Assembly (NCBI GenBank): GCA_900708905.1
Contig: CAADRB010000130.1
Location: forward strand, 52,956 to 116,955
DNA from: Hymenolepis diminuta
Lineage: Eukaryota; Platyhelminthes; Cestoda; Cyclophyllidea; Hymenolepididae
Direction: 5' to 3'
DNA length: 64,000 nucleotides
Position 1 is the first letter of the stretch; the number at the start of each line of letters is the position of its first letter. The notes under the pieces are model-generated. The model made no database searches, was not told the DNA's origin, and worked only from the letters and a program-made list of their open reading frames with translations. Shown here piece after piece: positions 56,901-64,000 of this stretch. A program made the position numbers and the translations under genes.

Positions 56901-57129
56901 GATCTGCTGACGACTGTTTTGTGAATTGTGGTATGCAAACTCTCCACTTTTAAATTTCGGTTCTGCTTGAAATGCACACAAAGTTTGCAAATTGATTGGG
57001 TTTTGGCGACGAGGCACTGCACCACCCAGTAACTGAGAATTCACTGTCAATCAATAGCTGTAATTGTGGCCTTGAGTAACATGAGTTCAACATTGAAATC
57101 ACCTCAAAATCATTCAAGTTTGCACTCAT
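53920..57129 (-). pseudogene. BTB-BACK-Kelch gene copy Q, most complete copy
   Basis: Minus-strand exons: E0 57103-57129 (MSANLNDFE), E1 56787-57032, E2 56636-56739, E3 56442-56582, E4 55997-56365, E5 55409 to about 55577, E6 55194-55330, E7 54932-55121, E8 54445-54872, E9 54220-54269, E10 from 54134. Phases agree at every junction tested. Domains: BTB in E2-E3 (GAHLNVLSACYPAFGKYLSG; AVEYAYGGIENIS; LVDGCTKFLC), BACK in E4 (NDVWSVANATKNE; MMSLLGCPRMARES), Kelch blades in E6-E9 (ICILNPECTEVEIE; RVDLMDLSTGQVSSLPDM; ILVIGGRGRNR; GRVYVVGQEEHVNAMEMLDV). The E7/E8 intron is GC-AG. Every exon up to E9 is open, but the E2 acceptor is tg instead of ag, the E2 donor is at instead of gt, and an added A in E10 brings TGA at 54069-54071 instead of the usual stop near 54029. 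Probably a recent pseudogene; a functional gene with unusual splicing cannot be excluded. Poly(A) signal at 53939-53944. Confidence 0.8.
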
Positions 57130-57599
57130 TTGCTAATTTAATCTACTTATAGAAGGAACAATTCTCATCTCAGCGCAGAATTTGCTAAAACACTAACCGA
57201 AAAAGGCAGAGATTATGGTGGAATGGAATGGAGAAATATCTTCTCCATTACGGGTACATAAAGAAGCAAGTTGTCACAGTGCAATTAGTTTTGCTTTGCT
57301 AATTCCCACTTCTCCTTCTTGCCCTTCATTGGTTTGATCAATTGCACAATGATTGGCATAATTAACTGTTATGAGGTCAAACGGTCACGACGGAATGTGT
57401 CTAAAGCAACCTTAACTCATCTCCTTAATTAGTTGTGAGAGGATTCAGAAGTGTCTTCCTTTCCATTTTTTCAATCGCTTTGTATGCGGTTAGGGAAGTG
57501 AAGGAATCTGTCGCATCTCGATGTGCTTTATTCCAGGTGAATGCCAGATTTGATTTTTCAGAGAAATAATATCTGATAAATACCTCCAATTCCACTGAA

Positions 57600-58110
57600 G
57601 TGAGCTATTTTCTTATTCTCATCTTCCGATGCGGATGGGAAACTCGAATCTTATTTCCTCCTTTATGAGGCATTTAAAGAACAACTTGATTGATGTTACT
57701 TGAAATATTTTGCTAATTCACTTCGATTCCTGATTTTACTGTTTCATTTTAACAGAAAGTATCAGATCGCCTTCACTTTGTTTCATTTGTTTAGTTCAGT
57801 TTGGCGGTGCCGTCCATTGAATTGGAAATTGACCGGAAAATAAGTTGGTGGGAGTCAATCCCGCATTCTCATCTCTCAATCTAGCGGCCTTCTACCTCCT
57901 TCCTGTCTTTATCTTTCCTTACCGATGTTGCTCTGTCCTTTGAATACATTATATATGAAATACCGTGTGGTTGGGTTTACTGTGGAAGATTTCGGTGGAA
58001 TGCCTTCGAGTTGGTTCAACGTGAGTAGTCGAATCCTCAGCGGGATTTGTTCCAAACACCACGGTCAACACAACTCTTCCGTTTGATCATTTCAAGTTCC
58101 ACTGAAAAGN
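57600..58110. repeat. Repeats E and D, inverted
   Basis: Inverted relative to 49210-49680 over several hundred bases, including 'ccaacttattttccggtca' in reverse. It lies upstream of copy Q. Confidence 0.55.
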
Positions 58111-58220
58111 ATGAATCTACATTATTATCAGTTTTAAAACGACAAAGCAGGGGATAAATTGACGCGTCTAAGTGAGGTCACCACTCCTATCAAGTAGCAG
58201 TCGCAGATAGGGAAATTGGG

Positions 58221-58450
58221 ATGAGGAAGGATATATTGGTAGAGGAATCGACAGAGAATCAAGAACCTTCTGCCAAATCCTCCTATACTACGGTTTCTAT
58301 AAGATTCGCGATTCTATTCTTTATTCAACTACCTCAATGGGTCGAATTTTGCACTTTTATTTGCGGAGGAAGTTTAAATTTGCAATGTAAAAGACTGCGG
58401 ATTTGTTGGACGAGCAGTTTCTGAATATGCGACATTGACGAACAGGATGT
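58221..58450 (+). pseudogene. Copy of the 7.6 kb exon region
   Basis: Matches 7545-7720; acceptor cag is changed to cgg near 58370 and the exon frame has an internal TAA (RKFKFAM, stop). Confidence 0.4.
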
Positions 58451-59400
58451 GTAGTCTGATTGTTGCATGGAAACAGACGATTCTGATGCAAACGCTTATC
58501 ATCATATGTCGCCTTAATTGAAGTTGCAATGGGCAGCACCTATTATGGAACGATGCTAAATTCAGGAATTGTAGATATTTTAAATATCGAAATGTATCTT
58601 GCTGAAAGTTTCGTGATATTTCAAGCAGTTCCAATAATAACATGTGATTTATTTGGATCCCCTTTACCATCACCATTGCAATGTCAAGATCCATGATTCG
58701 CTGAACTTGAAATATTTCATATGAGATTGTGAGGACACAATCTAATTTTCGAAAAGAACTTCTATTAACGTGATTGACTGCCTACAACGGAGAAGTGTGA
58801 GCCACAGTAAATGCGTTGTTTTGAATAATTGTCTAAACGCTGGAAGATCACTTATCCGTTGAGGAGGAATTATTATCACGGCTGAGTGAAATTGGGAAGA
58901 GGAAGAGACTACTGATTACACCATTAGGTAATCTGATACAAATACATGCACTTAATGAATGAGAGGACGGAGAAGTATGAGCCACAGTAAAATGGTAAAG
59001 ACATAAAGATCATTTATCCGTTTAGGAGGAATTACTACCACCTCTGAGGGAAACTGGAAAAAGGAAGAGACTATTGATCACTTTCCCGGGAAATGAGATG
59101 GATGTGCTGAGGTTGAGCTTGAAATACTCTGCTGTGATTGTTTGGTCTCTCAGCAGGCACTCAAGCCAATCACTGTGCAAATGGGCAGACTAATGAAGGG
59201 CCAGAAGATGCGGGAATGAGGAATTCAAAACTGACAGTGTTATGAAAATTTGCCCCTTTGTGTACCCTGTAATTGAGGGAATATTTTATTCCCACTTCAG
59301 CCTCTGTTTTATTTCGGTTATTATTTTGACAACTCTACGAATGGAGTGAAGACATTTCCTACTGCATTTCTTTCTATCAACTTTTATTTCTCTATCGATA
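58451..59400. other. Repeat fragments, no gene
   Basis: 58540-58810 matches 11735-11995. 58770-58830 and 58955-59090 are a local duplication ('acggagaagtatgagccacag'). 59150-59400 is the degenerate upstream flank of the Kelch family, as at 42.1 and 50.4 kb. Confidence 0.4.
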
Positions 59401-59411
59401 TGTGCACTCAG

Positions 59412-59700
59412 TGAATGGGGGCGAACTTGAATAGTTATAAGGTGGTATCAGGGTTAAATTTGTGCTACTCAAAAGCCAATTTTCTTTCATTAACTACTGT
59501 TACTTTCTCTGTTTTTTGAGGGTGGAATGCGTCACCTTCAACACTCCTTCACATTACACATATTACGCGCCTTTCAAACAGAATTGAAGTTGTAAAATAG
59601 AGAAGGTGAAGAGGTGAGTGTACAAATTATCCTGCTTTCAGCCTAGTTCCTTCTATTTGAGAAACATTTGAGTTGAAATGATGTTATCCAAGCACTGCTT
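59412..59700 (+). pseudogene. Kelch 5' remnant, copy R
   Basis: E0-like ATGGGGGCGAACTTG (near 59416), then decayed E1 (about 59510-59597) and E2 (from about 59600, 'gaaggtgaagaggtgagtgt'). No frame survives. Confidence 0.45.
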
Positions 59701-59924
59701 CACCTTAATCGAATCAATGCACATATCAGCACAAGTTCTACATTCAACACAGTCGATAAGAGTTCGAGCATTAGTGTGGATTAGTGGCTCATCGGCCACC
59801 ATAGACATTTACATTTGAGTGGCCTTGGATTCAATTTGCATCGGCACATATCCACTGAAATCGTTTGATCAGTATTCACCATTTCTAATATTTAATAAAT
59901 AGGAAGGAGTAGAGGAACTCCCCT

Positions 59925-60745
59925 TGAAGTGTGAAAACATCCGTTCATTCTCTTTCATGTAATTGGAGTTCAATCTCCACTTCGGAAAAGTCGAGGTTAA
60001 ATATACACAACTGTTTGGGGTGTGCTGGATAACCTAAAATATTTCACTAATTAATTTCGATCAATCAAGCAATTCACTTATTTTCAGCTGCTTCAAGTCG
60101 CCACTCACTTGGCACACAAAACTGCATGCACCTGTCAACGAGAGCATTTGTTTTGGAGGTTGTTTGCCAGAAGATGTTATCTGAGGGCGACTTCCGGTGA
60201 CATAATTCAATGCTGCCATGTGCATATTCCATGGCAACATTAATAATTCTATCAAAAACATGAGGTTCAGCAAATTGTAATTAGCTCACTCATGGAGAAA
60301 CCTCGATAATCGGACATGGACAGTGTCATTGACACTTAAATGTTTCCTGAACAGAGGAAAGGTGGCTGAAAGCACGATGTGCACCCATCTGTTCACCTTC
60401 CTTAGTCTGATAGGGAGAGATTGAATTTCTACTTATTAGTGGCTCATTAATGAAAATCTCGAGACGTTCTCGTCGAGCACGCATACCACGAAAGAGTGAA
60501 AGTATTCCCTATTTGCGTCTGGATTGACAATTTCAAGGTTGTCCATCTGACGACAATTATGTGATTTTCGATATGGAAATTCTCCATTTTCAAACTTTGG
60601 TTCTTCTTGAAATGCACATGAAATTTGCAAAGTGATTGACCTTTGATGGTGAGGCACTGCACCACCCAGTAACTGAGAAATCACTGTCAATCAGTAGCTG
60701 AACTTGTGGCTTTGAAATCACCTCAAATTCAATCAAGTTTGCATT
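59925..60745 (-). pseudogene. Kelch-family remnant, copy S
   Basis: Minus strand: E0 60719-60745 (ATG changed to ACG), E1 60446-60672 (CAFQEEPKFENGEFPYRKSH; about 20-bp deletion and frameshift; donor lost), E2 60302-60400 (5 bp short), E3 60109-60248 (one base short, broken). E4 is absent; an E6-like remnant lies at about 59925-60020. Confidence 0.6.
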
Positions 60746-60809
60746 CGTTTACAAAGTTAAGAAGGGTGGAGAATAGGAAAATATTCTTGTTTCAATTTAG
60801 TAGAATACT

Positions 60810-61440
60810 TTCAGGATTTTCATATGCTTTTAGATTCATCTTCGGACGATTTACCAATTGAGGATAAAAACTGGCATCTGAGACACACGATGTACACCTC
60901 GTTTTGGTTATGGGAATCCGTTCCTAATTCTCCCCAATTCTATCAACAAATCTTAAGCTGAATCAAATAAAAATGCCATATACGAGTCTACTTAAATAAT
61001 ATAAGTAGACAACTGATATAACTAACATAAAATTCACAAAATTATTCGGAAGCGGCCATTGGATGTTACATGGAATTTCGTGATAATTGAAAACTTTTCC
61101 AATAGTAGCTCCAAGACGATTAGCATATTTTATTTAGTGATGGGAAATTGATACCTTCGGCTCCAGTTTTATCTTCGGCAATAAAATTATGAAGCGTGAA
61201 TATGGCCATCTGGACAAATAAAGCGAAGCAAGTTTAGGAGCTCTGCTTCTCATCTTATGGAAGGCTTCTCTCATTGAAAACAACTGACATGTGCACTCAA
61301 CATATTTCTCCCCTTTCAGAAAGCAGTTAATGACGTATCTTGAATTTTTCCCACATTTCCTGTTACCACTGCTCACTCGCATCAAGCGCTTTTCAGGTTG
61401 CGAATTTGAAGAAGGTTAATTATGGTACTAGAGGTGAACC
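60810..61440. repeat. Repeat J, copy 3
   Basis: Matches 18110-18790 and 13760-14420. Again upstream of a minus-strand copy. Confidence 0.55.
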
Positions 61441-61739
61441 TGCCATTGGCAAAATAAACGTTCTTTCATGAGGAAATTTTGCAAGTTAGAAGAGCGTTGA
61501 TTCGCCATCTTCCTTACTCCATTTCCACTTTTGCCATCACCTAAGTCAATGCTTCTCTGGAAAGAGCAAAGAGGGATGCATTCACAGCATTCTGAATTAC
61601 AGCAAAACTGCTCCTTTTATGTGCCCTTTTATGATTTTCATTTTCTCTTGGGTAGCCCATATGAAGTAATCATGGGAAATATTTAATTTTGAATTATAGG
61701 GAAAATGAATGAAGGGAGCATTTGTATCATTCTGAATTA

Positions 61740-62205
61740 GATTGTGGGAAGAGAATGTGGGTTTGACTCCCACTCACTTTCACCAAAGTGAAGGCGAATT
61801 GATACTTTCTGTGTAACTGAAACAGTAAAATCAGGAATCAAAGTGAATTAGCAAAATATTTCATGAAACATCAATTAAATTGCCCTTTGTATGCCTCTTA
61901 AAAGAGGAAACAAAATTCGAGTTTCCCACCCCGCATTGGAAGATGGGCATAAGAATACAGCTTTCATCCAATTTGCCCTTAAATTAGTTTTGATTATTTT
62001 TTAATCAAGGAAGAAGCAAAATTCAAGAAATAAATTTAGTAACTAAGGGATATGAATAGTAACTCATCAAAATCCGCCATTGTACCGACACAAAGGAATT
62101 GACAAAGAGAGCAACCAAATAAGGTCAAGGTGGACCAGTGACCGCCTGCTTCCACGCTCAGTATCTCCATCACGTCCATGCTCTCGCCATCGCCTATTGC
62201 AAACC
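61740..62205. repeat. Repeat E copy with subfamily-B Kelch end
   Basis: 61760-61790 is the empty site for the 19.1 kb insertion. Repeat E follows. A minus-strand subfamily-B end lies at 62060-62200 (MEILSVEAGGHWSTLTLFGC; LCQFLCVGTMADFDE). Confidence 0.55.
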
Positions 62206-63015
62206 ATTCTTCTGGGAGTGTAGAAATATTGATGAAATGGTGGCTTTTAATAGCAAAAATTTGAATTTTTTGCAAACCATAAACAGTGCCTTGATTCGAC
62301 TAAACAATCATCGGTCGCCACTATTTTTGTCCGCGCTTCTTGAAGTGAACTGTTAATTTCACCACATCACAATGACACTTCCGAGTCGGCACTTTGACAG
62401 ATCATGGCTTGATCAAATCAATCACTTCCGAGTCGGCAAGTCCAAAACTATACCCACTTGTTCCTTATTCCCAGACTTACTCCCTGCATAGAAAACCATG
62501 TACACGCTGCACTCTGCATTCAAATACAGAGTCTCTGCCTCCTACCCGCTCTGAGTTTCCTCTCTTTACTCAATAAACCTCTCAATTCAATTATGTTTTC
62601 TCTTCTTACCTTGCTGTTGTTGCGAAAAATGGCAGAATAAGGGAAATACAACTTGAGGTGCAGCTAGTAGAAGATCAAATTACTTAGTTGTAAGGCATAC
62701 CTTCTCAAACAGTTTGTCACTGGAGGGCGTCGTCAGAAAAGCATCTTCCTGCGTATAACACAGTGAATAACACCCTTTTTGATGGAGCCGCGAATCTTTT
62801 GTATGTCAGTTAAGTGGGAAAAGTGTCTACACTGGTTGAATGTAAAACAACACGTTCAAAAATCTGCGTGGTGGGTTAGTTTGCACTAAAAACATTGACA
62901 TATCGATATTCCTGGATGATGTCATCGCAATTATGGACTTGCCAATTTGATAACCTCACATCTCACGGTAAGGGAATTCATCATTAATTTATGGTCTTAA
63001 TTCATAGTTCTCATA
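62206..63015. other. Repeat C fragment, then unassigned DNA
   Basis: 62205-62275 matches 6825-6900. 62380-62640 has two 60-codon plus frames without support. 62640-63015 shows no Kelch-family repeat; it may be the host flank or the decayed 5' part of the parvovirus-like element. Confidence 0.3.
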
Positions 63016-63019
63016 ATGA

Positions 63020-63427
63020 TGCATTCCCTCATGGGATGGCAAGATTAACCGTCGAGAGGACCAATCACAATTTCACTCCGACAATCTGCTGAACCGAACA
63101 GTCGGGGTGATGGAGGAGCCACGCATTACAAATGCGACCAAAAATGATTTTAAGGCCCTCCTCGGTGGTGATCGTTTTGAGATTGACGTGAAATACAGAC
63201 CCAAAGAATTTCTAGAAAGAATACCCATAATTGCAACAACGAACGAAGGCTTGGGCGTGCTTCTGCACCACATTGATCGCCATGCTCTCTACTCTCGTGT
63301 CAAACAATATGAATTACGAGAGCAACTATCGTCTGAGTTAATCAAAGGCAGCATATCAGCTTGTCCGGCCCGCTTATGCCAATGCCGTCTATTAAAACAT
63401 TTTAAACGTTATGATAAACTTGTTTAA
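63020..63427 (+). pseudogene. Endogenous parvovirus-like NS1 helicase fragment
   Basis: One frame of 135 codons is open from just after stops at 63014-63019 to TAA 63425-63427. It carries the C-terminal half of a superfamily 3 helicase as found in parvovirus and densovirus NS1: a Walker B-type VGVMEEP, the linker K-x-LLGGDRF with VKYRP, and motif C IPIIATTNE, followed by a basic R-x-x-x-YSRV segment. Spacing between the motifs is normal for the family. Walker A and the whole HUH nuclease domain are missing upstream, so the fragment could not be an active replication protein. Intact motifs with no stops suggest a young insertion or retention. A circular plasmid-like element with an NS1-type helicase is a less likely source. 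Confidence 0.65.
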
Positions 63428-63434
63428 ATGTATC

Positions 63435-63440
63435 AATAAA
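63435..63440 (+). promoter_or_regulatory. Poly(A) signal after the NS1-like frame
   Basis: AATAAA eight bases beyond the NS1-like stop codon. Confidence 0.4.
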
Positions 63441-63485
63441 GTAAATGTATTTTCCATGTGTATAAATTGTCTTGTCTGAAATAAT

Positions 63486-63818
63486 TTGGCATTTGGTAAT
63501 ATCTGTACAGAGAGAGCGGATGACAAACCAGTCGCAGAGGAAGAGGTTCTTTCTCGGGAGACTAGAGATGCTGAGGAAGTTGGTGGTTCGGAGAATAAGA
63601 CAACTTCTATGTCTAATCCTGCACAGCCTTTTGAAAAGCTTCTCACATTAGGCTATACTAGTCACTCTGTTGCTTTTCGAAATAGGTACATGGTGACTGT
63701 GCCAGGACTGTACGAGGAGAGAGCATCTCCCGAACATGCTACCGCCTTTGTCCGCAGCACTACATTTCTTGAGCCATTGTATGTAGGCACTGGTTCAAGT
63801 CCAATAAGGCCACAGTGA
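63486..63818 (+). CDS. Open frame downstream of the NS1-like fragment
   Basis: A 110-codon frame without an ATG start; it begins near an acceptor-like ctgtacag. The first 40 residues are acidic and polar, the rest is a folded-looking segment with aromatic residues. It ends at TGA close to a gtgagt donor, and beyond it two other frames stay open to the window edge. The neighbour suggests a capsid-side frame of the same element, but I recognise no capsid motif (no phospholipase HD-x-x-Y), so this is inference only. Confidence 0.35.
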   Translation: MAFGNICTERADDKPVAEEEVLSRETRDAEEVGGSENKTTSMSNPAQPFEKLLTLGYTSHSVAFRNRYMVTVPGLYEERASPEHATAFVRSTTFLEPLYVGTGSSPIRPQ

Positions 63819-64000
63819 GTACAAAATGGAATGGTGCCTATCCCTTCGTATCTTTCGGCAAGGCAAGAATCAAATTAGCCGCCCATTGCCATCAACAAAC
63901 CATGCAACAGGAGGAGTGAACTCAGTTGATAAGGTGCAATTTGACAAGGCAAATTGCATGCTAATTGGCATCTCTAAGGACGGCTATCCGAATGAAATTC

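Noticed and set aside
1..64000. Bacterial-type features (operons, CRISPR arrays, terminators), tRNA or rRNA genes
   Set aside because: None seen; the repeats are long and dispersed, without regular spacing, and no cloverleaf was recognised.

Overview
The window is eukaryotic, not bacterial: no operons or ribosome binding sites, coding pieces broken into short exons with GT-AG (and one GC-AG) boundaries, AATAAA signals, retroelement remnants and assembly Ns. It is AT-rich with very small introns (many 50-85 bp), which fits a compact invertebrate genome such as a nematode, arthropod or flatworm. The species cannot be fixed from sequence alone.

Most of the 64 kb is a mosaic, on both strands, of about twenty complete, partial and rearranged copies of one gene family, a BTB-BACK-Kelch (KLHL-like) protein. 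Comparing copies gives this exon model, used below. E0 is a 9-codon start exon beginning MSAN. E1 is the N-terminal region. E2 and E3 are the two halves of the BTB domain, split by a ~53 bp intron. E4 is the BACK domain. E5 is the linker around the motif FDQLQGHRWVYLE. E6, E7 and E8 carry Kelch repeats. E9 and E10 are the short C-terminal exons, ending ITSS and stop, with an AATAAA about 85 nt beyond. Phases match across these junctions in several copies, and the predicted protein of roughly 600-650 residues has normal KLHL size. The best copy lies at 53.9-57.1 kb (minus). Nearly every copy has nonsense codons, frameshifts, lost splice sites or internal joins, so the array looks like a graveyard of duplicated genes in which individual exons stay open.

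Layout: 0.6-2.8 kb, minus-strand remnants and repeat A; 3.0-5.5 kb, plus copy B ending at an inversion; 5.5-8.5 kb, repeats; 8.5-10.3 kb, plus copy C, lacking BTB and BACK; 10.4-11.7 kb, a second exon family (G); 12-15.5 kb, repeats and an LTR-like insertion; 15.5-18 kb, copies D and E; 18-22 kb, repeats, a short insertion and copy F; 22.4-28.2 kb, mostly non-repeated DNA with a few plausible exons of an unidentified gene or genes; 28.3-36.2 kb, copies G, H, I, J and K; 36.5-39.5 kb, repeats plus one decayed unrelated coding segment; 40.2-44.9 kb, copies L to O; 45.4-45.8 kb, a Gypsy-type gag remnant; 46-50.6 kb, repeats with two longer open frames; 50.6-57.1 kb, copies P, T and Q and a 320-N gap; 57-62.4 kb, repeats and copies R and S; 63.0-64.0 kb, a truncated parvovirus-like NS1 helicase segment followed by a second open frame that runs to the window edge.

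If any members are expressed, the Kelch family would be expected to act as substrate adaptors for cullin-3 ubiquitin ligases (BTB and BACK bind cullin-3, Kelch binds substrate). Copies lacking BTB/BACK could not do this in the usual way. No tRNA, rRNA or CRISPR was recognised.
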